Below, piece after piece: positions 1-6,306 of a stretch of 6,371 nt of DNA. The translations under genes and the position numbers were made by a program. The notes beneath the pieces were generated by a model, which worked only from the letters and a program-made list of their open reading frames with translations, was not told the origin of the DNA and searched no databases. Positions within the stretch are counted from its first letter, which is position 1, and every line of letters begins with the position of its first letter. This DNA is from Pseudomonadota bacterium (GTDB lineage: Bacteria; Pseudomonadota; Alphaproteobacteria; Paracaedibacterales; CAIULA01), in assembly GCA_021804455.1 (NCBI GenBank), contig JAJZHT010000074.1, positions 1-6,371 of the forward strand. The letters run 5' to 3'.

Positions 1-227
1 TTCTAGATGCATTTACCCTCGTCCTTTCCGCTCCACAATCCATAAGCCATAAAGATTCTGCCTCCTGCGCGAATTTTATAGCTAAATCCCTAAAATACTA
101 CCAGCGTTGGCTTCCTGATTTTCGTTACTTGTTGACTTTATGCAACCTTCTATTGACGAAATCCTTTTTTGAAACCGGCCTTTCTCCTAACATTAAGGAG
201 GCTCAGCGGGAATTGCTGAAAAGTTAA
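1..227 (+). CDS. C-terminal fragment of an unidentified protein (5' end outside window)
   Basis: An open frame runs from the left edge (first full codon at base 3) to a TAA at 225-227, giving the last 74 residues of a protein that begins outside the window. The piece is leucine-rich and looks helical, with the landmark run KYYQRWLPDFRYLL at residues 31-44 and the end EAQRELLKS. It has no catalytic motif I recognise. The pattern of a helical bundle with a late Lys and then a short terminal helix resembles the C-terminal domains of DNA polymerase III clamp-loader subunits (HolA or HolB), but that is only an impression and I do not assign it. It converges on serS with about 48 bp between the two stop codons. 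That the frame is real is supported by its being open over the whole stretch while the other two plus-strand frames close early (TAG at 4-6, TAA at 50-52). Confidence 0.6.
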   Translation, partial: LDAFTLVLSAPQSISHKDSASCANFIAKSLKYYQRWLPDFRYLLTLCNLLLTKSFFETGLSPNIKEAQRELLKS

Positions 228-261
228 CAAAGCTCCTTCCCAGCCATCAAAATTATAATAA

Positions 262-277
262 AGAAAGAAACCTTTCT
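262..277 (-). terminator. weak hairpin at the end of serS, possible terminator
   Basis: AGAAAG (262-267) and CTTTCT (272-277) form a 6-bp stem with a 4-nt loop. Read on the minus strand, the hairpin overlaps the serS stop codon and is followed by a T-rich but interrupted stretch (TTTATTATAATTTT). The stem is short and mostly A-T, so this is a weak candidate. It is the only hairpin I see between the two convergent genes. Confidence 0.22.
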
Positions 278-1559
278 AGCGTTGTGGACGTCTGATTAAC
301 GTCTGTCCTCCCATATAGGATTGTAAGGCATCCGGGACAGAAAAGGATCCGTCTGCCTGTTGATAATTTTCCATCACCGCCACCAGGGTTCGTCCTACCG
401 CCAGCCCCGAACCATTCAACGTATGCACGAATTGCGTTTTGCCATCCCCCTTTTCAGGCCGATAGCGGGTATTCATACGACGCGCCTGAAAGGTATTACA
501 TCGAGAACAACTCGAAATTTCACGATAGGCGTTTTGGCCTGGCAACCAAACTTCCAGATCATAGGTTTTTTCGGCTGAAAATCCAATATCCCCCGTACAT
601 AAATTCATCACCCGATAGGCTAGATCCAATCGTTGCAAAACTGTCTCGGCAGCGTTGGTCATACGTTCATGTTCGTTTACAGCTTGATCAGGGGTGGTGA
701 TGCTTACCAATTCAACTTTACTAAATTGATGCTGGCGAATCATACCCCGTGTGTCACGCCCTCCTGCTCCCGCTTCGGCTCGAAAGCAGGGGGTATAGGC
801 TGTGTAACGCTTGGGCAATTCAGCTTCTGATAAAATTTCCCCTGCTACCAAATTGGTTAAAGCGACCTCAGCGGTAGGAATCAGATAATGTCCAGTGTTG
901 GTTTGAAACTGATCCTCTTTAAATTTGGGAAGCTGACCTGTACCTAATAAAGCCGACTCATGCACCATAAAGGGAACATAAACTTCCTGATAACCAAACT
1001 CGCGAACGTGAATATCCACCATAAATTGCGACAAGGCCCTTTCCAGTCGGACCAAATCACCATACAGCACTACAAAACGCGACCCTGACAGTTTAGCAGC
1101 TCGTTCAAAATCCATCAGGCCAAGGGTATGCCCCAAATCATCATGCGGCTTTGGTTCAAACTCAAAAACACGGGGAGACCCCACGTGACGAATCAACACG
1201 TTATCCTGCTCATCATGCCCCTCAGGACAATCTTCGGCTGGAAGGTTAGGAAGCTCTGATAGAATTTGATGTAATTCTTGCTCTAGAATTGTGGCTTGTT
1301 GTTCTAGGTGGTGCAGTTGCTCTTTTAACTGTTCACTTTGTTGAGCTAAAGTCGTGGTGTCTTCTCCTTTAGCTCGTGCCCTACCAAATTCTTTTGCCAG
1401 TTGATTTCGTAGGGTCTGTATTTTTTGACTTTCTGTTACGGCATGGCGGTGGCGCTGATCAATATCTAAAATCACTGCTGCTAGGGGTTGCTTTCCTCGC
1501 CTTTGTAAGCCTTGGTCCAAAAGATCAGGATGGGTACGAATCAAACGAATATCAATCAT
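276..1559 (-). CDS. serS: seryl-tRNA synthetase
   Basis: Cytoplasmic class II aminoacyl-tRNA synthetase that activates serine with ATP and transfers it to tRNA-Ser (and tRNA-Sec where present). The 427-residue length is normal for the bacterial enzyme. Residues about 1-105 form the N-terminal domain, with a Gln/Glu/Leu-rich antiparallel coiled coil (about 30-100) that grips the long variable arm of tRNA-Ser. The catalytic core follows: TAE at 229-231 in the serine-binding loop; motif 2 at about 258-280 with the FRAEAG...GRDTRGMIRQHQF pattern, including the ATP-binding arginines; and motif 3 at 383-396, GSGLAVGRTLVAVM. The ATG start overlaps the last 8 bp of tatC, and no good Shine-Dalgarno precedes it, so translation is probably coupled to tatC. 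No surE or pcm gene follows, unlike in many alphaproteobacteria; a convergent gene lies there instead. Confidence 0.97.
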   Translation of the reverse strand: MIDIRLIRTHPDLLDQGLQRRGKQPLAAVILDIDQRHRHAVTESQKIQTLRNQLAKEFGRARAKGEDTTTLAQQSEQLKEQLHHLEQQATILEQELHQILSELPNLPAEDCPEGHDEQDNVLIRHVGSPRVFEFEPKPHDDLGHTLGLMDFERAAKLSGSRFVVLYGDLVRLERALSQFMVDIHVREFGYQEVYVPFMVHESALLGTGQLPKFKEDQFQTNTGHYLIPTAEVALTNLVAGEILSEAELPKRYTAYTPCFRAEAGAGGRDTRGMIRQHQFSKVELVSITTPDQAVNEHERMTNAAETVLQRLDLAYRVMNLCTGDIGFSAEKTYDLEVWLPGQNAYREISSCSRCNTFQARRMNTRYRPEKGDGKTQFVHTLNGSGLAVGRTLVAVMENYQQADGSFSVPDALQSYMGGQTLIRRPQR

Positions 1560-2304
1560 GTTTTAACCGGCGTTTTTCCAAAACAGAAACCATCAGAATA
1601 GACAAACCATACAGCATAATCAGGGGGAAGGCCAGCGCAACCATACTGAGAACATCAGGGGGGGTTATAAAGGCTGCTATTACGAAAATAAACACCACCG
1701 CGATGCGCCATTGATCGATTAAAACCTTGAGAGTCAGAATTCCCATGCTTGCCAGCAACGTTAAAATTACCGGTAATTCAAAACAAATACCAAAGGCAAA
1801 AATAAGGCGCATTACAAAGGATAAATATTCGTTAACTTTGGCCTCCAGCTGAATGGGTAAATATCCTGCGTTGGATTCAAAACTTAAGAAAAAGGCATAG
1901 GCATTGGGAAAAACCAGGGTATAGGCAAAAACAGCACCACAAAAAAACAACAAAGGTGTCGCCACAAGCAAGGCTATAAAAAATTGCCGTTCTTTTTGAT
2001 AAAGACCAGGGGCCATGAAATTCCATACCTGAATCGCCATCACCGGAAAGGAGAAAAAAGCCGCTGCAAAAGCCGCCACTTTAATATAGGTTAAAAACGC
2101 CTCTGTCAGGCCCGTGTAAATCAGGCGTCGTCCTTCCCCCTTTGCTTGAAAAAGCGTCGCCAACGGACGAACCAAAAATTGAAAGATGGATTCGGAATAA
2201 TAATAACAAAGGGCAAATACTATCAAAAATCCCACCAACGTTACAATCAAACGTCGACGTAACTCTAAAAGATGCTCTAAAAATGGGCGAGGTGAATCCA
2301 TCAT
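1552..2304 (-). CDS. tatC: twin-arginine translocase subunit TatC
   Basis: Multispanning inner-membrane receptor of the Tat pathway, which recognises twin-arginine signal peptides and exports folded proteins together with TatA/TatB. The 250 residues contain about six membrane segments (roughly 20-36, 72-92, 108-134, 160-182, 200-213, 220-240). Family landmarks are present: HLLELRRRL at 11-19 with the N-terminal Glu14; TEAFLTYIKVA at 67-77; the cytoplasmic loop VWNFMAPGLYQKER at 93-106 with the conserved Phe96 and Glu105 used in signal-peptide binding; the buried Glu176 in CFELPV; and TPPDV at 214-218. One oddity is LYG at 231-233, where most TatC proteins have LYE or LFE. The start is an ATG at 2304 with a second ATG directly after it; no Shine-Dalgarno is visible. 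It is the first gene of an operon with serS. No tatA or tatB lies upstream, so those must be elsewhere in the genome. Confidence 0.96.
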   Translation of the reverse strand: MMDSPRPFLEHLLELRRRLIVTLVGFLIVFALCYYYSESIFQFLVRPLATLFQAKGEGRRLIYTGLTEAFLTYIKVAAFAAAFFSFPVMAIQVWNFMAPGLYQKERQFFIALLVATPLLFFCGAVFAYTLVFPNAYAFFLSFESNAGYLPIQLEAKVNEYLSFVMRLIFAFGICFELPVILTLLASMGILTLKVLIDQWRIAVVFIFVIAAFITPPDVLSMVALAFPLIMLYGLSILMVSVLEKRRLKHD

Positions 2305-2332
2305 GGTTGATTAAAGTATTATCTAAAAAATA

Positions 2333-2362
2333 TTGAAAAGAGGAATAAAGACCATATATAAC
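2333..2362 (+). promoter_or_regulatory. candidate sigma70 promoter for the secreted-protein gene
   Basis: TTGAAA at 2333-2338 (5 of 6 to the -35 consensus) is followed after 18 bp by TATAAC at 2357-2362 (5 of 6), or after 16 bp by TATATA at 2355-2360. Transcription would begin near 2369, giving a leader of roughly 32 nt before the ATG at 2401. No experimental support is available. Confidence 0.45.
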
Positions 2363-2373
2363 CCTATTGTTAA
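2344..2373 (-). promoter_or_regulatory. weak candidate promoter for tatC-serS
   Basis: On the minus strand, TTAACA (2368-2373, 5 of 6 to -35 consensus) is followed after 18 bp by TTTATT (2344-2349, 4 of 6). It lies almost face to face with the plus-strand promoter, so the two would share the 96-bp divergent spacer. An alternative -10, GATAAT at 2318-2323, would leave an almost leaderless tatC message, but no matching -35 is visible for it. Confidence 0.22.
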
Positions 2374-2400
2374 ATAATTCCTTAACTATAGAGAATCAAG

Positions 2401-3180
2401 ATGAACTTTAAAATCTTTAAAAAAATAGGTTTGATCCTGGTGCTGGCTCTGGTTACAGCTCATGCTGACGATCAGTTCTATGAACAAAATTTTGAAACGG
2501 CACGTAAAACAAACTCCAAGCTAACCATACCCCAATATGTCTCTAAGCTTGCGGAGGAGGATCCTGTGACAAACAAAGAGGCTATACTTTATTTCCTTAC
2601 CGTAAAGGTTAACAAAAAAGATGTATCCTCCTCACAATGGAAGCTACTTGTTGGGGCTTTGGCCTCCGTCACCTTGGTTGAATTTAAACTCCCAGATTAT
2701 TATGTTTGTGATTCAACGGACCTTAGCTTCAATCTGTTCAAAACACGCTTTAAATACCGCAATGACATACCAGAAAAGAAAGTTCAGGACCATTTAAACC
2801 AATGTCATGCAATTATTGCCCTTACCTATTGTATGTGGCGAGAATTGTTTCATCTTTTGATACCTTCCGCATTTCCTCGTATCTATCAAGATTGGTTTAT
2901 GGAACCCTGGGTCCGAGATTCTTATTTTAAGGAATATGACCGAACTTATTGTCTGAATGGTCGTAATAACCTCCGTTGGCTTGGTTCTTACAATAAGAGA
3001 GGCTATTTGGCAAAGGTGCTGAAAAAAAACCTTACAAAGGATACGATGGCCGCCATTAAAGAGTCCATATGTGACCGATATGAGACACATTATAAATATA
3101 AGAAGGTAGATAGATCTCCACTAACATGTAAGCAGTACAAATTTCTCAAAAAGACTATTATCAGCACTCTTGTTTTATAA
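2401..3180 (+). CDS. hypothetical secreted protein with six cysteines
   Basis: A 259-residue protein I do not recognise. Residues 1-22 form a clear Sec signal peptide: a lysine-containing start, the hydrophobic run IGLILVLALVTA (9-20) and a good signal-peptidase site AHA|DD after residue 22, with no lipobox cysteine. The mature part (about 237 residues) has no further obvious membrane segment, is rich in Tyr, Phe, Trp and Lys, and carries six cysteines (103, 135, 144, 184, 224, 243), which could form three disulfides in the periplasm or outside the cell. No enzyme motif or repeat is visible. The ATG at 2401 is chosen because the signal peptide starts there; a modest GAGA Shine-Dalgarno sits at 2391-2394, and a good promoter lies upstream. 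It stands alone, divergent from tatC and convergent with the carboxypeptidase gene. The frame is intact and looks real. A lineage-specific periplasmic or secreted factor is possible, but its function is unknown. Confidence 0.8.
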   Translation: MNFKIFKKIGLILVLALVTAHADDQFYEQNFETARKTNSKLTIPQYVSKLAEEDPVTNKEAILYFLTVKVNKKDVSSSQWKLLVGALASVTLVEFKLPDYYVCDSTDLSFNLFKTRFKYRNDIPEKKVQDHLNQCHAIIALTYCMWRELFHLLIPSAFPRIYQDWFMEPWVRDSYFKEYDRTYCLNGRNNLRWLGSYNKRGYLAKVLKKNLTKDTMAAIKESICDRYETHYKYKKVDRSPLTCKQYKFLKKTIISTLVL

Positions 3181-3185
3181 TTTTA

Positions 3186-3218
3186 ATAATGCTGGCCTTA
3201 CAGAGAGATCGGCATTAT
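3186..3218. terminator. imperfect hairpin between convergent genes, possible terminator
   Basis: ATAATGC (3186-3192) pairs perfectly with GCATTAT (3212-3218), and the stem extends three more pairs inward using two G-U wobbles, leaving a loop of about 13 nt. It lies just after the stop codon of the secreted-protein gene (3180) and before that of the carboxypeptidase (3250), where a bidirectional terminator would be expected. Neither side has a proper run of T, so intrinsic termination is uncertain. Confidence 0.28.
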
Positions 3219-3249
3219 CAATTCTCCAATAAAACTCCTTTTATCGAAC

Positions 3250-4581
3250 CTAGGCAGCTTGACGCGACTTTAAGGAACGTTTCGTTTTAGAACTTTTGCT
3301 AACTTTTTTAAGACTTACTTTCACACCACTATTTTTTTGTATGTCTTGATGGGAAAAAACCCTCTCAACAGAGGCTTTAGGCACGACCCAATTGGCGGGC
3401 AAGACATGTCGTTTTCCATTCTCTGACAGGCATGTGTCATGGGCGGAATAAGGGCGAGGAGAGGAAGAGACCTTGTAAAAAGTTGGCGTCAGTTCTGATT
3501 TTTCCGTTTTACGATTAAGAGGCTGAATAATATTCGGCATGGGGGATAATGGACGCTTTTGATCGGAAATCTTCAAAGAACGTTCCAGAAGATCAATATT
3601 GTTAACACCATAGCTGATGTTCTGAACAACGCCGGAACGAGGTGCGGGTTCTTCAAGAACGGAATCCAAAGAACGCTGTTGTTGATAAGTATAACGTACT
3701 AAATGAGGTCTGGCAGAATCTCTTACAGGAACACCAGGGGTATCGTTAAAAGGTTCTAAGTGGCAAGCTCCCACTCTGAGGAATCCTTTTTCTAACAGCT
3801 CTGCGGCTCTTTTGTCGCGAGCGTGTCGATTGGTTCCACCCATGACCACGGCAAACAAACGATGGGGACGATTTTTATTATCATAACGCAAAGCTGAAGT
3901 GCTAATATTAAATCCTGAGGCGTTCGTAAACCCTGTTTTCAGTCCATCAAGGCCTGGGAACCCGCCCAACATATGATTGTGGTTGCGGTGGGAAAGACCT
4001 TTATAGTGAAAATGTTTTGTTTTAAAGTAGTGATAGTATTCAGGAAAGTGATGGTATAAAGCCCGCGCCAAAATGACCATATCCATGGCTGTGCTGACTT
4101 GTCTTGTGTCTGGAAGTCCAGAAGAATTATAAAAACGTGTCCTCTTCATACCCAGTTTTTTGGCCTGTTGATTCATAAGCCTGACGAAACGATCCACACT
4201 GCCCCCAAGACCTTCCGCAACCACCACGGCCGCATCGTTGGCAGACTTTGTGACAAGACCTTTTATAATCGATTCAACATCAATGGTATGTCCAGCGTGC
4301 AACCCTAATTTACAAGGTTCCTGATTCATAGCCAAAGAGGAGGTATAATAACGGGTCTTTAAAGTTATTTTTCCTTTTTTAAGGGCATCAAAAATTAAAT
4401 AAAGAGTCATCTTTTTAACCAAAGAAGCGGGATGACGTATGGCCTGGGCATTTTCTGCATGCAAGATTTTCCCTGTTGCATCATCGACAACAACCGCTGC
4501 ATAACGACCATCTTCGCCATATCCTGGTTTTCCTATTATCAAAGAAATAAAAATCCATAATAAAAATCGAATAGACGACAC
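3250..4581 (-). CDS. D-alanyl-D-alanine carboxypeptidase (peptidase S11, low-molecular-weight PBP)
   Basis: Periplasmic serine peptidase that removes the terminal D-Ala from peptidoglycan pentapeptides, limiting cross-linking. I start it at the GTG at 4581 (443 residues). This gives a compact Sec signal peptide (MSSIR, then FLLWIFISLIIG, cleavage near GYG|ED after residue 22), a purine-rich AAAGGGGGG Shine-Dalgarno at 4585-4593, and an excellent promoter just upstream. A TTG at 4677 in the same frame would add 32 residues but lacks a ribosome site and contains that promoter. Active-site motifs in order: SLVK at 53-56 (nucleophile Ser53, Lys56), SAN at 113-115, KTG at 215-217. The context HPASLVKKMTLYLIF and the run FPEYYHYFKTKHFHYKG are typical of alphaproteobacterial family members. 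After about residue 275 there is a long, weakly conserved-looking tail ending in a Lys/Ser-rich basic segment (about 423-443). No SPOR domain or amphipathic anchor is obvious. Divergent from trkH. Confidence 0.93.
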   Translation of the reverse strand: MSSIRFLLWIFISLIIGKPGYGEDGRYAAVVVDDATGKILHAENAQAIRHPASLVKKMTLYLIFDALKKGKITLKTRYYTSSLAMNQEPCKLGLHAGHTIDVESIIKGLVTKSANDAAVVVAEGLGGSVDRFVRLMNQQAKKLGMKRTRFYNSSGLPDTRQVSTAMDMVILARALYHHFPEYYHYFKTKHFHYKGLSHRNHNHMLGGFPGLDGLKTGFTNASGFNISTSALRYDNKNRPHRLFAVVMGGTNRHARDKRAAELLEKGFLRVGACHLEPFNDTPGVPVRDSARPHLVRYTYQQQRSLDSVLEEPAPRSGVVQNISYGVNNIDLLERSLKISDQKRPLSPMPNIIQPLNRKTEKSELTPTFYKVSSSPRPYSAHDTCLSENGKRHVLPANWVVPKASVERVFSHQDIQKNSGVKVSLKKVSKSSKTKRSLKSRQAA

Positions 4582-4584
4582 AAA

Positions 4585-4593
4585 CCCCCCTTT
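4585..4593 (-). promoter_or_regulatory. ribosome binding site that decides the carboxypeptidase start
   Basis: On the minus strand AAAGGGGGG ends 3 bp before the GTG at 4581; its AAGG core is about 7 bp from that codon, a normal spacing. No comparable site precedes the upstream TTG at 4677, so this supports the shorter protein. Confidence 0.5.
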
Positions 4594-4605
4594 AGCTACT
4601 CTTTT

Positions 4606-4634
4606 ATTAAAAATCTTTTCAGGTTTTTTGTCAA
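4606..4634 (-). promoter_or_regulatory. strong sigma70-type promoter for the carboxypeptidase gene
   Basis: On the minus strand a perfect -35 TTGACA (4629-4634) is followed by a 17-bp spacer and TTTAAT (4606-4611, 5 of 6 to the -10 consensus). Transcription would start near 4599, about 18 nt before the GTG start at 4581, leaving just enough leader for the Shine-Dalgarno. This is the best promoter match in the window. Confidence 0.62.
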
Positions 4635-4709
4635 TTGTCTGCTCAAGTAAAAGTTTTATTTTTTGTATACTTTGCAATATTTTTATTAATTATTTTTAAT
4701 AATGTTTTA

Positions 4710-4723
4710 TGCATGAGTATGCA
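4710..4723. repeat. small inverted repeat in the divergent spacer
   Basis: TGCAT (4710-4714) and ATGCA (4719-4723) form a 5-bp inverted repeat around GAGT. It sits between the carboxypeptidase promoter and the trkH promoter candidate, in otherwise AT-rich sequence. It could be a small operator, but a 14-bp match of this kind can also arise by chance. Confidence 0.2.
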
Positions 4724-4770
4724 GAATTAAAATCTCGATTGATCGTTGCTTCTGAAAAGGTTTACGCTGT

Positions 4771-4799
4771 TTCAAAGAAAATTTCTCTCCTTTTATAAG
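4771..4799 (+). promoter_or_regulatory. candidate promoter for trkH
   Basis: TTCAAA (4771-4776, 4 of 6 to -35 consensus) is followed after 17 bp by TATAAG (4794-4799, 5 of 6 to -10 consensus). Transcription would begin near 4806, giving a leader of about 46 nt. The -10 overlaps a small TCCTT/AAGGA inverted repeat (4788-4801). The match is moderate. Confidence 0.3.
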
Positions 4800-4851
4800 G
4801 AAAATTGTTATAGATTGAAAAAAACATCTTTTATGTCGCCGTAATGTTCTT

Positions 4852-6306
4852 GTGATTGATTTTCGTTCGGTGTTTTTTTTAACAGGTGTTTTGCTGAGTG
4901 GCCTTGCGGTCATTATGTTTATTCCTTTTTTTGTTGAACTTGCTTTTTACTCAACCGACACCTGGACAAGTTTTTTAGTATCTATTTTTATTTGTGGTTT
5001 TTTTGGTTCGGTCCTTGCCCTTTCCAGTCGACCTCAAGGGAAAATTGTTTTAGAGATGCGAGAAGCCTTTCTAATGACAGCTCTTAGTTGGGTGGTATTG
5101 TCATTGTTTGCGGGTCTACCTTTTTACAACAGCAACCTAAAATTTGGTTTCATTAATGCATGGTTTGAGTCTGTCTCTTCTCTTACAACAACAGGGGCCA
5201 CCATCATCAAAGATTTGGATAAAATTCCAAGAAGTCTCTTGTTATGGCGTGCTCTTCTTCAATGGTTGGGAGGAACGGGTATTGTCGTTATGGCCATGAC
5301 AATTTTTCCAACATTAAGAATTGGTGGTATGCAATTGTTTCGCAGCGAATTTTCTGATCGTTCTGAAAAAATTTTGCCCCGTGTTTCACAAATCGTCAGC
5401 GGCATTTTAATCGTCTACACCTTATTAACGGCGGTCTGTGGGGTTTTGCTGTATTGGGCAGGAATGCCCGTTTTTGATGCTGTTTGCCATGCTATGGCGA
5501 CAGTTTCCACAGGGGGACTCTCCACTCAAAATGCTTCCATAGGTTTTTATGACAACCCAATTATTGAAATGATCATTATGGTTTTTATGGTCATGGGCGG
5601 TACAACCTTAATCTTGTACGTTCGACTGTGGAACGGGGATACCAAAGCCTTGCGTCATGATAGCCAGTTAAGAGTTTACTTGGGAATTCTTCTCGTCGCA
5701 TCGGGTATCGTAACCTTATATCATTGGTTGGGCGGTAGGGTTGATTTTCTTTCCAGCCTGAGGCATGGCTTTTTCAGCACGATTTCAATTGCCACAACAA
5801 CGGGATTTGTGACAGAGGATTATGGTCGCTGGGGAACCTTTTATCCTGTCTTTTTCTTTATGCTTGGACTTATTGGGGGGTGCACAGGGTCAACCACAGG
5901 GGGAATAAAGATTTTTCGCTTTCAAGTTTTATTTGCTCTGACCCGATCTCACCTTTTGCAATTGCGCCGTCCCCATGGCGTTTATGTTCCTCTTTACCAA
6001 GATTATAAAATCAGCGATGCCATTGCGTTCTCGGTATTTACCTTTATAACGTTGTATTGCTTTTGTTTGGTGATCGTAGCGCTGGCTTTGTCCAGTTTTG
6101 GCCTTGATTTCATCACCAGCCTATCAGGGGCCGCTGCCTGCATCAGTAATGTAGGACCTGGCCTAGGAGAGATCATAGGCCCTCATACTTCATTTTATAA
6201 ACTCGCTGATGGACCTAAAATTCTGATGATGGCCGGAATGATTCTAGGGCGTCTGGAACTTTTAACAATCCTTGTCTTATTTGTACCTTCTTTCTGGCGA
6301 GATTAA
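4852..6306 (+). CDS. trkH: Trk-type potassium uptake protein, membrane subunit TrkH
   Basis: Inner-membrane channel subunit of the Trk K+ uptake system, normally gated by the cytoplasmic nucleotide-binding protein TrkA. Its 484 residues match the usual TrkH length. All four pore-loop selectivity filters of the SKT superfamily fold are visible, each with its key glycine: TTTGAT at 112-117, TVSTGG at 217-222, ATTTGF at 314-319 and NVGPGL at 433-438. The intramembrane loop GCTGSTTGGIK (343-353) in the third repeat, which acts as a gate in TrkH, is also present. About ten to twelve hydrophobic segments cover the chain. The start is the GTG at 4852: the frame closes at a TGA at 4816-4818, no other start codon lies between, and the N-terminus (M-D-F-R-x-V pattern) fits the family. 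No Shine-Dalgarno precedes it. No trkA is in the window. Confidence 0.95.
   Translation: MIDFRSVFFLTGVLLSGLAVIMFIPFFVELAFYSTDTWTSFLVSIFICGFFGSVLALSSRPQGKIVLEMREAFLMTALSWVVLSLFAGLPFYNSNLKFGFINAWFESVSSLTTTGATIIKDLDKIPRSLLLWRALLQWLGGTGIVVMAMTIFPTLRIGGMQLFRSEFSDRSEKILPRVSQIVSGILIVYTLLTAVCGVLLYWAGMPVFDAVCHAMATVSTGGLSTQNASIGFYDNPIIEMIIMVFMVMGGTTLILYVRLWNGDTKALRHDSQLRVYLGILLVASGIVTLYHWLGGRVDFLSSLRHGFFSTISIATTTGFVTEDYGRWGTFYPVFFFMLGLIGGCTGSTTGGIKIFRFQVLFALTRSHLLQLRRPHGVYVPLYQDYKISDAIAFSVFTFITLYCFCLVIVALALSSFGLDFITSLSGAAACISNVGPGLGEIIGPHTSFYKLADGPKILMMAGMILGRLELLTILVLFVPSFWRD

Noticed and set aside
1376..1714. Plus-strand 112-residue frame over the tatC-serS junction
   Set aside because: It lies antisense to two well-supported genes and its translation shows no recognisable protein pattern.
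2401..2470. Twin-arginine signal on the secreted protein next to tatC
   Set aside because: Its N-terminus has lysines but no RR pair and no SRRxFLK-like motif; it is a Sec-type signal.
2794..3090. Minus-strand 98-residue frame inside the secreted-protein gene
   Set aside because: The plus-strand frame has a signal peptide, promoter and plausible start; the antisense frame has none of these.
4582..4677. N-terminal extension of the carboxypeptidase from a TTG at 4677
   Set aside because: It has no ribosome site, is very AT-rich, contains the best promoter in the window and would bury the signal peptide behind 32 residues.
4678..4851. Riboswitch or small RNA upstream of trkH
   Set aside because: Known K+-transport riboswitches such as ydaO have extended conserved cores that I cannot find here; only short, weak hairpins are present.
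4707..4913. Minus-strand 68-residue frame across the trkH start
   Set aside because: It overlaps the trkH N-terminus and its promoter region, has no family features and has a composition expected from an antisense shadow.
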